From assembly GCA_023150475.1 (NCBI GenBank), contig JAKLKU010000004.1, forward strand, positions 186,001 to 250,000: DNA of 64,000 nt, read 5' to 3'. Origin of the DNA: Planctomycetota bacterium (GTDB lineage Bacteria; Planctomycetota; UBA1135; GCA-002686595). Position numbers and translations under genes: made by a program. The notes under the pieces are model-generated. The model searched no databases and was not told the DNA's origin. It saw only the letters and a list, made by a program, of their open reading frames with translations. Position 1 is the stretch's first letter; each line of letters opens with the position of its first letter. Shown piece by piece: positions 1 through 7,726 of this stretch.

Positions 1-194
1 CCACGGGTGTGGCCGTACACGGCGAAGTTCGAGAGCGACGCGCTCGCGACCGCGCGATCGAAGTCGACGACGATCGCTTTCGTCGCCGGTTGGTGGCTCG
101 CGTTGAGCAGCGGGTCGGTCGCGACCACCGTCAACTGCGCGAACGCCACGGACGAGAGCACGAACGAAGCACAAGTTGCGATTGCACGGCGCAT
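1..194 (-). CDS. Secreted protein, N-terminal part only (runs off the window)
   Basis: The gene begins at an ATG at 194 and is still open at base 1, so only 64 codons are visible. The first 20 residues (MRRAIATCASFVLSSVAFAQ) are a clear Sec signal peptide with an A-F-A cleavage site. The following stretch, with VVATDP and later IVVDFDRAV, resembles the first strands of a bacterial Ig-like (Big_5/SbsA-type) domain often found in exported surface proteins. A GGAGACGG ribosome-binding site lies just upstream of the ATG. The export signal is seen directly. The Ig-like reading is inference from a short stretch, and no function is claimed. Confidence 0.7.
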   Translation of the reverse strand, partial: MRRAIATCASFVLSSVAFAQLTVVATDPLLNASHQPATKAIVVDFDRAVASASLSNFAVYGHTR

Positions 195-371
195 GATCCG
201 TCTCCAGAAGACGTCGAAGACTCGCGGCGCGCCGCGCTCGGACGAAGAAGCGCTCTGCCGCGCGCAACACGAGTCGGGCGCGAAGCTAGCGCGCGAGCGC
301 ACGCTCGTGTGTCGCGATCTCGAATCGCGCGATGACGATTCGTTGCGCGTGCGCGTTTCGGGAATCGCGCG

Positions 372-944
372 CTACTGGAGCTTCGCGACGAGCGCGACGA
401 GTTTCTCGCAGTGCTTCGCGAGCGTCGCGCGCTGCTTTTCGTCCTTGAGACGACCTTCGGAATCGAAACTCTCGTGAGCTTTGGCGACCGCGAGTTGTTC
501 CGGCAGCACGAGCACGCCGAGCGTCGTCAGGATCGCTCGCGTGTGCACGAGTCCGCGCAAGCCGCCGAGCGCGCCCGGTGAGGCCGCGACGAGCAGCGCG
601 ACCTTGCCTTGATACGCGGCGAGCGGCTTCTCCTCAGGCTCCGCGCGCGACGCCCAGTCGAGCGCGTTCTTGAGCGCCGCCGTGATCGAGCCGTTGTACT
701 CGGGCGACGAGATCAAGAATCCGTGGTGCGCCTTCATCAGCTCCTTCAAGCGCTTCGCACCCGGCGGTAACCCGTCGCGCGCTTCGAGATCGCCGTCGTA
801 GAGCGGCAACGCGAGTTCGCGCAGGTCGAGGAGCGTCGCTTCGCCGCCCGCGGCGACCACGAGCTCCGTCGCATGCCGCGCGAGCTTCTTGTTCCAGGAG
901 TCCGTGCGGGTGCTGCCCGCGAAACAGAGGATGCGAGGTTTCAT
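372..944 (-). CDS. NAD(P)H-dependent FMN reductase family protein
   Basis: This is a 190-residue flavodoxin-like oxidoreductase of the NADPH-dependent FMN reductase (ChrR/YieF/SsuE-like) family, which transfers electrons from NAD(P)H through bound FMN to quinones, chromate or azo compounds in the cytoplasm. The FMN phosphate loop GSTRTDSWNKK starts near residue 10. The second flavin loop, SPEYNGSITAALKNALDW, lies near residues 79-96, as in the family. Length and start match the family. It lies 41 bases downstream of the TPR protein gene on the same strand, so the two may be co-transcribed. The substrate cannot be told from the sequence. Confidence 0.85.
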   Translation of the reverse strand: MKPRILCFAGSTRTDSWNKKLARHATELVVAAGGEATLLDLRELALPLYDGDLEARDGLPPGAKRLKELMKAHHGFLISSPEYNGSITAALKNALDWASRAEPEEKPLAAYQGKVALLVAASPGALGGLRGLVHTRAILTTLGVLVLPEQLAVAKAHESFDSEGRLKDEKQRATLAKHCEKLVALVAKLQ

Positions 945-985
945 CGTCGGAGGTCCGAGTCAATTGGCGCTTCGTTCGAGCGGCT

Positions 986-2080
986 TCAACGCTGCCTGGG
1001 CGGCTCGTCGGTCAACTTGCGGAACGCATCGTTCGCGCGCAACGCTGCGAAGCTCGGATCGTCCCTCGCCGACGCTCGGTAACGCGGCAGGATCTCGATC
1101 GCGTCGGCGAGCCAACGCAACGCCTGCTCGGTGTCGCCGATCTCCGCGTACGAACATGCCGCGTTGTAGGCGAGGCCGGCGCGCGCGTCGTGGCGCAGCT
1201 TCGCGCCGAGCTCGTAGCCGGCGAGGAAGTGCGCGATCGACTCCTTGGTCCGCGCGTCCTCGCAGAGCGACAGGCCGAGGCCGTCGTGCGCGAGCAGGCG
1301 GACGAGCTCGGTCGACCGTGACGCGTCCGCGTCCTTGGAAAGGAGCTCGAGCACTCGCTCGTACGCCGGAACCGCATGCGCGCCCGGCGAACCTTGGAAC
1401 CTCAATGCTTCGGCGAACGCGAACGCGAGCGCCCAGTTCTTGGGCTCGGCCTCGAGGTCGGCGCGCGTCGCTTCGTACCAGTTCGGCATCCGCCGAGCGA
1501 TCGCGTCCATCCACGCGAGCACGTCCGCGGGGAACTCGGCCCAACTCGCGCGGCGCAGATACGCGAACCGCAGACCACCGGCGAGCTCGGCCAACTCCGC
1601 GTGGCCGAACGCGGGCTCGCCGCCCTCCGCCGTCGCGAGCACCTGCACGTCGAAGACGTAGCGCCCAGCGGCGACGAACGCGTGGTACTCGACCGACACG
1701 ACCGGATCGGCGACGACGCGGGCTTCGAGGCACGGAAGCTCGCCGAGGTCGAAACGTTCCTCGCCGTCGCCGACGCGCGCGTCGCGCACTTGGGCGGCGC
1801 TGGTGCCGTCGGCGAGGCGCTCCGCGACGAGCACGAGGTCGCTGCCGGTTGCGGTCAACGCGCCGCAGACGAGCAGCTTCTCGCCGAGCAACTTGCGCCG
1901 CGCCGCGAACGTCTCGGCGTCGGGGCGGAAGTCGGGCGCACGGAGCTCCACTTCGAGCGTCGAGTCCGGAACCTGCGCGACCCACGGGGTCGGAGCAGAC
2001 GGTGAAACGGCTTGTGCCGCCCACGCGCTCGCCGCGGCGAGCCCGAGCCATGGCGCGTTCGAGATCAGTCGAAAGAGCAT
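986..2080 (-). CDS. Exported TPR-containing protein of unknown function
   Basis: I place the start at the ATG at 2080 because a perfect AGGAGG precedes it. The reading frame stays open further upstream, but that part has no protein-like features. The 364-residue product starts with a hydrophobic, Ala-rich signal peptide (LGLAAASAWAAQA). The middle (about residues 30-150) is beta-rich and unrecognised. The C-terminal third is helical with tetratricopeptide character, the clearest unit being AYNAACSYAEIGDTEQALRW. It is probably a periplasmic scaffold or accessory protein. It is divergent from the selenoprotein candidate (112 bases apart), and the FMN reductase gene follows on the same strand. 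Confidence 0.7.
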   Translation of the reverse strand: MLFRLISNAPWLGLAAASAWAAQAVSPSAPTPWVAQVPDSTLEVELRAPDFRPDAETFAARRKLLGEKLLVCGALTATGSDLVLVAERLADGTSAAQVRDARVGDGEERFDLGELPCLEARVVADPVVSVEYHAFVAAGRYVFDVQVLATAEGGEPAFGHAELAELAGGLRFAYLRRASWAEFPADVLAWMDAIARRMPNWYEATRADLEAEPKNWALAFAFAEALRFQGSPGAHAVPAYERVLELLSKDADASRSTELVRLLAHDGLGLSLCEDARTKESIAHFLAGYELGAKLRHDARAGLAYNAACSYAEIGDTEQALRWLADAIEILPRYRASARDDPSFAALRANDAFRKLTDEPPRQR

Positions 2081-2192
2081 GCAACCCTCCTTGCGGTCGC
2101 GCATCTTCGCTTTCGGCGGCGTCCGCGGCGTGCTCGACGCCACGAAAGCCGGGTCGGACCCGGCGGAGCGCCCGGTTGCCGAATCCGACGGC

Positions 2193-2564
2193 ATGCTCCA
2201 AACTTGGTTCACCATGTCGATCCCGTCCGACTTCGCCGTGCTCGCCCAAGGGTCGAGCGACGCCATCCAGGACATGCGCCGCGTGCTCGAGCGCAAGGGC
2301 ATCCGCACCGAGTTGATGGCGCCGCCCGGTGGCTGCGGGACCGGCTGAGGGACCAAAGTGATGCTCGCGGTCGCGAGCAACGACATCCCCGACGCGCTGC
2401 AAGCTCTCGAAGACCGCTGGGCCGGCGAACTCTCGCCCGAGGCTTACGCCGCCTCGCAGCGGGCGATCGACCTCGACGCCGAATCGACGGTGTGCCCGGC
2501 TTGCTCGACGCCGTTCAAACCTGGACGTCCTCGCTGTCCGGGCTGCGGACTACGCGTCGGCTGA
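2193..2564 (+). CDS. Candidate selenoprotein: DUF2007-like domain plus zinc ribbon, in-frame TGA at 2346-2348
   Basis: One reading frame from ATG 2193 (or ATG 2214) to TGA 2562-2564 is interrupted only by TGA at 2346-2348. Before it lies a strand-helix-strand unit (FAVLAQGS, then DAIQDMRRVLERKGI) ending in GGCGTG. After it the same frame resumes at once with GTK, then strand and helix (KVMLAVASND, IPDALQALEDRW), so the TGA splits one ferredoxin-like fold. The C-terminus is a zinc ribbon, CPAC and CPGCG. Read as selenocysteine, the loop is C-G-T-G-U-G, a CxxxU redox-type motif. The stem-loop described separately lies where a bacterial SECIS belongs. The full product would be 123 residues. The DUF2007 resemblance is by fold pattern only. 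The alternatives are a nonsense mutation, a sequencing error or two separate small genes. Confidence 0.6.
2362..2379 (+). promoter_or_regulatory. Possible bacterial SECIS stem-loop
   Basis: TGCTCGC at 2362-2368 pairs perfectly with GCGAGCA at 2373-2379 around a four-base loop GGTC. Twenty bases separate the TGA from the first loop G. Bacterial SECIS elements lie immediately 3' of the UGA inside the coding region and carry a G in the apical loop; the E. coli fdhF element has GGUC in its loop. Stem and spacing are seen directly. Recognition by SelB is inference, and no sel gene lies in this window. Confidence 0.55.
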
Positions 2565-2700
2565 CCGCCCGCTCCCTGCCCCCTCGCCGCCCACTCGCCG
2601 CCACGTCGCGTCGGCTCATCAGCGGCTCATCAGCGGCCCACGAGCAGCTGACCGGCGGCGTGGCGCGCGCCCCGCGCGGAACACGCGGGCGGAAAAGCGA

Positions 2701-2736
2701 GCGAGAGACGTGCTCCTCGACGGAGACGTCTCTCGC
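2701..2736. terminator. Bidirectional hairpin terminator between convergent genes
   Basis: GCGAGAGACGT (2701-2711) pairs perfectly with ACGTCTCTCGC (2726-2736). After a single bulged G, CTCC (2713-2716) pairs with GGAG (2722-2725), leaving a five-base loop. Read on the minus strand the stem is followed by CTTTTCC, a short T tract. It sits in the 193-base gap between the ends of the selenoprotein candidate and the small Cys-rich gene, where a shared terminator is expected. Confidence 0.75.
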
Positions 2737-2757
2737 GTGTTTCGCGGTCGCCGCGCT

Positions 2758-3090
2758 TCAGCCGACGCTGACCTTGCTCGCCGGGGCAAGCTTCGCGAGC
2801 GCTTCGGCCGCGTGCTTGCCGACTTCGCCTCCGCGCGCGTTGTTGTGCACGCAGGTGAAGCACTTGTGGTAGTGACCGCGCTGACGATCCTGGCACATCG
2901 CCTTCGTCACGCTGTGCGCGAAGAGGACCGGTTGTCCGTCGACGCGTGTCGGGCAAACTTGCATCCCGTCGGGGGTGGTGGGCATGGTCTCGATCCAGGT
3001 TGGCTTGGACGCGCTCGGTTTCGGCAGCTCGCAGCGATTCCTGGTGTCGCGGCCATTCTGCAGAGGCCGCCACAGGCAACGCAAGCTCAC
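2758..3090 (-). CDS. Small Cys-rich protein of unknown function
   Basis: I do not recognise this 110-residue protein. It has five cysteines, the last pair as CFTC followed by VHNNARGG, with an earlier MCQDRQRGHYHK, so a small metal or iron-sulfur site is conceivable. The GTG start at 3090 overlaps the stop of the upstream isomerase gene as GTGA, which implies translational coupling. An ATG at 2985, preceded by GGATCGAG, would give a 75-residue form with four cysteines and is a real alternative. A strong hairpin terminator lies just past the stop codon. Confidence 0.6.
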   Translation of the reverse strand: MSLRCLWRPLQNGRDTRNRCELPKPSASKPTWIETMPTTPDGMQVCPTRVDGQPVLFAHSVTKAMCQDRQRGHYHKCFTCVHNNARGGEVGKHAAEALAKLAPASKVSVG

Positions 3091-3971
3091 GCGCGGGGAT
3101 TAAGATCGGCGAGAGTGCGGCGCACCTTGCCCATGGATTCTTGGGCAGCCCACGCACCTCGGTGGCTGTCGCGCGACAGCTCGAGCGCGACGAGCCCGCT
3201 GTAACCCACTTGCAGTAGAGCGCTTAAGGTGCCGGGCAGATCCAGCACGCCTTCGCCGAGCATGCGGTGTTCGTGCACGCGATCGCGGATGTCGTCGAGA
3301 TGCACGTGGCTCAGGTATGGGCCAAGTTGGCGAACCTGTTCGTGCACCGGCTCGTCGCCAGTCACCAGAAGGTGCCCGACATCCAACGTCAGGCGCAGCT
3401 CGTCAGCGCGCGGACCGAGCCGACGGCGAAGCTCTCGATAGCCGTCGGGGCGCTCGATGAACATGCCGGGCTCGGGCTCGAAGGCGAGCACGACCGACGC
3501 ACCGCGCGCATGGTCGAGCACGGCGGCGACCCCGTCCGCGAGCCGGTCCCAGAGCTCGGGATGTCCGTCACCCACCGCGCCGCGGCGGTCGCCGACCTCT
3601 CCGCCGGGTGCCGCACCGGACCAGATCGAGACCAGGTTCGCGCCGAGGTCGACCGCGAGGTCGATCGAGCGCCGCAAGTGGTCGATCCGGCGCTCGCGGT
3701 CCGCCCGCGCCGTCTCGAGCAGTGTCGGGAAGTGCTTGCGCCGCGGATCGAGCACGTAGCGCGCGCCGGTCTCGATCGTCAGCGCGAGGCCGAGTTCTTC
3801 CGCTCGACGGCGCAACCGTCCGACGCGAGTGCGGTCCAAGTCGTAGAGGTCGAGCTCGCCGATGTCCGGCGTGATCGCGACGCCTTCGTACCCAAGCGAC
3901 GCCAAGAGCTCGAACGCATCGGCCAACCGATGGTGCGCGAGTCCATTGGTGTTGTACGCGAGGCGAAACAC
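3087..3971 (-). CDS. Sugar phosphate isomerase/epimerase family TIM-barrel protein (EboC-like)
   Basis: The 294-residue product belongs to the xylose isomerase-like TIM-barrel (AP endonuclease 2 fold) superfamily, whose members isomerise sugars or related polyols at a metal site. Visible landmarks are GYEGVAITPDIGEL near residue 28, LAFEPEPGMF, the TLDVGHLLVTGDEP strand and LSHVHLDDIRD, which supply the usual acidic and histidine metal ligands. The GTG start at 3971 is preceded by a perfect AGGAGG. The overall pattern is closest to the EboC subgroup, but the other ebo genes are not here, so the substrate is unknown. The divergent UPF0016 gene starts 69 bases away. Confidence 0.75.
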   Translation of the reverse strand: MFRLAYNTNGLAHHRLADAFELLASLGYEGVAITPDIGELDLYDLDRTRVGRLRRRAEELGLALTIETGARYVLDPRRKHFPTLLETARADRERRIDHLRRSIDLAVDLGANLVSIWSGAAPGGEVGDRRGAVGDGHPELWDRLADGVAAVLDHARGASVVLAFEPEPGMFIERPDGYRELRRRLGPRADELRLTLDVGHLLVTGDEPVHEQVRQLGPYLSHVHLDDIRDRVHEHRMLGEGVLDLPGTLSALLQVGYSGLVALELSRDSHRGAWAAQESMGKVRRTLADLNPRA

Positions 3972-4040
3972 CGCCTCCTTCTATCATGGCCGCCCGACCG
4001 CGGCGATCGAGCCCGGCGTCACCCACCCGCGAGAGCCGTC

Positions 4041-4313
4041 ATGGATTGGAAAACGCTGTTCACCACCTTCGGGCTGATCTTCTTGGCGGAGATGGGCGAC
4101 AAGACGCAGCTCGCCGTCCTGACGATGACCGCCAAGACCAAGTCACCTTGGGCGGTGTTGATCGGCGCGTCGCTCGCGCTGTCGATCGTCTCGGCGATCG
4201 CCGTCGTCGTCGGCGGCGTGCTGACGCGCTACGTGCCGGAAGCGGTGTTGCACAAGGTCGTCGCGACCGCGTTCATCGCGATCGGGCTCTGGATGCTCTT
4301 CGGCAAGGACTGA
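4041..4313 (+). CDS. UPF0016/TMEM165 (GDT1) family protein, single-repeat form
   Basis: The 90-residue membrane protein carries the family signature EMGDKTQLAVLTMTA (about residues 16-30). Its hydrophobic segments are at about 8-20, 40-62 and 70-86. UPF0016 proteins are cation/proton exchangers linked to manganese or calcium export and normally contain two such repeats in about 190-200 residues. This one has a single repeat, so it would have to work as a dimer or with a partner encoded elsewhere. Its stop codon is directly followed by the stop codon of the convergent baeRF gene, with no base between. Confidence 0.8.
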   Translation: MDWKTLFTTFGLIFLAEMGDKTQLAVLTMTAKTKSPWAVLIGASLALSIVSAIAVVVGGVLTRYVPEAVLHKVVATAFIAIGLWMLFGKD

Positions 4314-5447
4314 TCACCAGCGCAACAGCGCCGCGGCCTGCGCGTGCGCCGGCATGCGCTCGCGATCGAGCGCGAGCACTTCGCCTCCTCGCGCCAGGAC
4401 CGCCTCGGCGACGTCGTCGAGCAAGTCATCGCCCTTCACCAGCGCGCCGACCGGCGCGAATTGCACGCTGCCGGTGTCGCGGTCGAAGCGCCCCCAGAGG
4501 TGCTCGCCGTCCGCCAGGAAGAGCTCGCGGACCCGGCCCTGCACGGCGCAACGCGCGATCTCGGAGACGTCGGCACTCGCCCGGCCATGGGCCGCGAGCG
4601 AGCCGAAGTCGTCGAGCAGGTGGGCTTCGCGGGCCGCGAGCTCGCGTTGCACGATCGGCCAGGCTTTTTCGTGCAACCCGGCGACCGAAGCGGAGTCGTA
4701 ACTTCCGTGAAGCGCTTCTTCGGCGATGTATCCGTAGCGCGAGACCATGCGGTACGCGGCGATCAGTTCGCGCGGCGCCGCGAGGACGAGCGGCACCTTC
4801 TCGAACGCGAGTTCGCGCGAGAGCGCCCGGTCGACCTCGCGCAGGTACTGCTCCAGGTGCTCGTGCCGCCCGACGTCACCGCCGGCGAAGCCGTGGCGGA
4901 TCGTGGTGCCAAAGCCCGCGCCGCCGGCATGCCGCGTGGACGTCCGTTCGCGGTCTTGGTGCTCGGCTTCGATGCGCAGCGGCAATCCGTGCAGCTCGAC
5001 CGGGACGAGCCCGACGCGCGTGCCCCGGTACAACGCGGCGCGCTGGTGGTCGAGCGCGAGCAGGAAGTAGTGCCGATTGCTCTGCATCTGCGCGAGCAAC
5101 GGTCGGACGTGGAACGAGCTCGCGACGATCACGAGTTCTTCCGGCTCCTCGGTGAGGTGGAAGTGCGCGGTGAAGCGCGGACACGCGAACGCGGCGAGGC
5201 CCTTGCGGTCGGCGTGCCACAACTCGGTGCCCGCAAGGTGCGTGAGCGGGGCGAGCACCGGCTCGATGTCTCGCGGCGAATACAACGCGTGCAGGTCGTT
5301 GCGGGCGTGCGCGAGTTGCGCTTCCCAGCGCAGACGGTTGTGTTCGGCGCTCTTCGGCCCACTCGGTGTCGGCATGTAGATCGACACGCAGGGCGCCGGG
5401 TGTGCGCTCAGCAGACTGCGGAACGACTCGGTGGTCAGAAGATGCAT
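4314..5447 (-). CDS. Bacterial archaeo-eukaryotic release factor-like protein (baeRF family 3)
   Basis: The 377-residue protein matches the baeRF family 3 pattern: an N-terminal segment with CVSIYMPT near residue 20, a central part with HYFLLALDHQRAALYRG, a variable acidic/His loop (HGFAGGDVGRHEHLEQYL), and a C-terminal eRF1/pelota-like domain ending in GGEVLALDRERMP. These proteins are predicted relatives of peptide-release factor eRF1 and have been linked to ribosome rescue or stress, but their biochemistry is little known. It is converging with UPF0016, and 103 bases separate it from the SDR gene upstream. Confidence 0.7.
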   Translation of the reverse strand: MHLLTTESFRSLLSAHPAPCVSIYMPTPSGPKSAEHNRLRWEAQLAHARNDLHALYSPRDIEPVLAPLTHLAGTELWHADRKGLAAFACPRFTAHFHLTEEPEELVIVASSFHVRPLLAQMQSNRHYFLLALDHQRAALYRGTRVGLVPVELHGLPLRIEAEHQDRERTSTRHAGGAGFGTTIRHGFAGGDVGRHEHLEQYLREVDRALSRELAFEKVPLVLAAPRELIAAYRMVSRYGYIAEEALHGSYDSASVAGLHEKAWPIVQRELAAREAHLLDDFGSLAAHGRASADVSEIARCAVQGRVRELFLADGEHLWGRFDRDTGSVQFAPVGALVKGDDLLDDVAEAVLARGGEVLALDRERMPAHAQAAALLRW

Positions 5448-5550
5448 GGCGACCTCCCGAAGAGCGACTCTCGACCGCGTGTGCGCTGCTCACCATCCGC
5501 ACTTCTGGGCAGCGGGCTCCGAAGCCTGGGGCAGGAGGCCGCAGACGCGG

Positions 5551-6339
5551 TCACTGTCGGTCGGGCGGACCGAGTTTGCGCGCGAGCCAACGATCGGTGG
5601 CCTTCGGAGCGATCAAGCCCGCGATGGCGAACCAGCGCCACCGCGACCGCAGCCACACTTCCGGACGCGGACGGCGATCGACGTCGAGGATCACACGGGC
5701 GACCTGCTCCGGCGTGTCCGCATGCGCGAGATCCGGCGGTGGCCGTTGGTGCGGGTTCTCCTGCACGTCGAAGAACGGCGTCCGCGTCACTCCGGGGTGC
5801 ACGAGGCACACTTGGATGCCACGAGGCGCCCATTCGAGTCGCAGCGCCTCGCTCGCGGATGCGAGCGCCGCCTTGGAAGCCGCGTACACGAGTTGGCCGG
5901 GGATGCCCCGGCGCGCGATCACCGACCCGACGTGCACGACGACCGGCTGGTCGCCGCGCTCGAGCCACGGCAGCGCTTCACGATTCACGCAGAGCACGGC
6001 CGTGACGTTGATGGCGAGCACACGGTCGATCGACCGGGTCTCGAGTTCGTCGAGCCGTGCGCGGTAGCCGATGCCGGCGCTGTGCACCACGAGATCGAGC
6101 GCTCCGAACGCTCGGCCCGCTTCGGCGAGCGCGGCGCGGACCGCCGCTTCGTCGCGGAGATCGCAGGTGAGCACGACGTGTTCGTCGCGGCGCTCGAGCG
6201 ACCGACGCACGCGTTCGAGTTCGTCCGCGCGCCGCGCGAGCAGCGCGACACGATCGCCGCGCGCCGCGGCGAGCCGCGCGACGGCTTCGCCGATGCCCGA
6301 CGAGGCTCCGGTCACCAAGACGCGCCGCCCGCTCGTCAT
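5551..6339 (-). CDS. Short-chain dehydrogenase/reductase
   Basis: This is a classical SDR of 262 residues with a Rossmann nucleotide-binding motif TGASSGIG near residues 10-17, the acidic CDLRDE strand, and a catalytic Ser-Tyr-Lys set (HVGSVIARRG, then YAASKAA). The usual NAG motif is changed to SAG (VVHSAGIGY). The ending, with WLRSRWRWFAIAGLIAP, is hydrophobic and could bind membrane. It reduces or oxidises an alcohol or ketone with NAD(P)H; the substrate is unknown. It lies 55 bases downstream of rsmB on the same strand. Confidence 0.85.
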   Translation of the reverse strand: MTSGRRVLVTGASSGIGEAVARLAAARGDRVALLARRADELERVRRSLERRDEHVVLTCDLRDEAAVRAALAEAGRAFGALDLVVHSAGIGYRARLDELETRSIDRVLAINVTAVLCVNREALPWLERGDQPVVVHVGSVIARRGIPGQLVYAASKAALASASEALRLEWAPRGIQVCLVHPGVTRTPFFDVQENPHQRPPPDLAHADTPEQVARVILDVDRRPRPEVWLRSRWRWFAIAGLIAPKATDRWLARKLGPPDRQ

Positions 6340-6394
6340 CGTGCCCTACTCTGTCGAGCCGCCGCCGCCGCCGCAATCGTGCGTCGGCGGCGCT

Positions 6395-7726
6395 TCACGC
6401 TCGGCGCACGAGCCGCGCCCAGTAGCCCCCGTCGACGGGCCCCGTGGAACCGACGAGCGCCGGCAACGACTCGTGCTCGGCGACGAATTCGAAATCGGGG
6501 TGCTTCTCGACGATCGCCTTCGCGCGCCGCGCGTTTTCGTCTGCGTCGAGGCTGCACGTCGACCACACCAGGCGCCCACCCGGACGCACCAGCGTGACCG
6601 CTCGATCGACGAGCCGCGTTTGCAGCTCGAGCAGCGACGCTTTGCTCGCCGGTCCGTAGCGCCAACGCGCCTCGGGTCGCCGCGCGAGCACGCCCGTGTT
6701 GCTGCACGGCGCGTCGACGAACACGGCGTCGAAGGACCGGCCGTCGAGCACCGACGGTTCGCGGACATCGAGGATCTCGACGCGCGCGGCGAGATCGAGA
6801 CGCCGCACCGTCGACGAAAGCCGCTCGAGCTTCTCGGGCCCGACGTCGCACGCGAGCACGTGGGCTCCGCTCGCGGCGATCACCGCGGTCTTGCCGCCGG
6901 GCGATGCGCACAGATCGAGCACGCGCTCGCCTTCGCGAGCTTCGACGGCCTCCGCTGCGCGCAAGGCGCTCTCGCCCTGCACGGTCGCGCGCCCTTCTGC
7001 GATCGCCGCGGAGCGCAGTGCGATCTCGGCGTCGGCGAAGTCGACGAGCACGATCCGCGGATGGGTTCCGGCGCGGACGTGCGCGCCGAGTGGCTCGAGT
7101 TCCGCGATCAACGCGGGCGCGTCGCCGCGCACGACCCGCAGCGAGAGCGGCGGTTCGTCGAGCGCTTGCATGGCGAGCGCGATCGCGCGCTCGCGGCCGA
7201 AGCGCTTCTCCCAGTGCTTGAACACCGCCGCGGGCATCGACAACGCTTCTTCCGCCCAGAGCAGCGGATGCTGCGCCGGATCGTGGAACAACGCCTCGGC
7301 GAGGTGCCAACGCCGCAGCGGCAGGTCGACGCGCGGATCGGCGCGCGTGCCCTCCTTGCGCAGCGCGAGCGCCGCGCGCAGCACGGCGTTCGCGAACCGC
7401 GCCGGCCCTTCGCCGAGCGTCTGCCGCACGGCCCCCACCGTCTCGTTGACGACGGCGTGATCGGGAATGCGATCGAGGAAGAACGCCTGCACGAGCCCGA
7501 GGTGCAGGTGCGCCGCGAGGTCCGGCGTCGGTTTGCGTGTCGCAACTCGCGCGAGGATCACGCGCAACGTGCCGCGGCGGCGCGCCTCGAGGTCGACGAG
7601 GCGGCGCACGAGGCCGCGATCGCGCGCGTCGAGCCCGCGCTCCGCGGCGATGGCGTCGACGGCGCGCGTCGGCGCGCCGGTCCCGCTGCGAACGAGCTCC
7701 CAAGCCGCGATGCGCGCCAGATTCAT
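6395..7726 (-). CDS. rsmB: 16S rRNA (cytosine-967-C5)-methyltransferase RsmB
   Basis: The 443-residue product has the two-part RsmB layout. A NusB-like helical RNA-binding domain fills about residues 1-140, and a NOL1/NOP2/Sun methyltransferase follows. The AdoMet site is seen in LDLCASPGGKTAVIA. The two cysteines of the m5C mechanism are in DAPCSNTGVLARRP (motif IV) and WSTCSLDADEN (motif VI). It would methylate C967 of 16S rRNA before subunit assembly. The ATG overlaps the fmt stop by four bases (ATGA), matching the fmt-rsmB pairing common in bacteria. Confidence 0.93.
   Translation of the reverse strand: MNLARIAAWELVRSGTGAPTRAVDAIAAERGLDARDRGLVRRLVDLEARRRGTLRVILARVATRKPTPDLAAHLHLGLVQAFFLDRIPDHAVVNETVGAVRQTLGEGPARFANAVLRAALALRKEGTRADPRVDLPLRRWHLAEALFHDPAQHPLLWAEEALSMPAAVFKHWEKRFGRERAIALAMQALDEPPLSLRVVRGDAPALIAELEPLGAHVRAGTHPRIVLVDFADAEIALRSAAIAEGRATVQGESALRAAEAVEAREGERVLDLCASPGGKTAVIAASGAHVLACDVGPEKLERLSSTVRRLDLAARVEILDVREPSVLDGRSFDAVFVDAPCSNTGVLARRPEARWRYGPASKASLLELQTRLVDRAVTLVRPGGRLVWSTCSLDADENARRAKAIVEKHPDFEFVAEHESLPALVGSTGPVDGGYWARLVRRA

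Noticed and set aside
2358-2564. A separate 68-residue gene starting at the ATG after the TGA, instead of read-through.
   Set aside because: No ribosome-binding site precedes it, it would begin inside a beta-strand, and the upstream part is in the same frame and forms the first half of the same fold. Kept only as an alternative.
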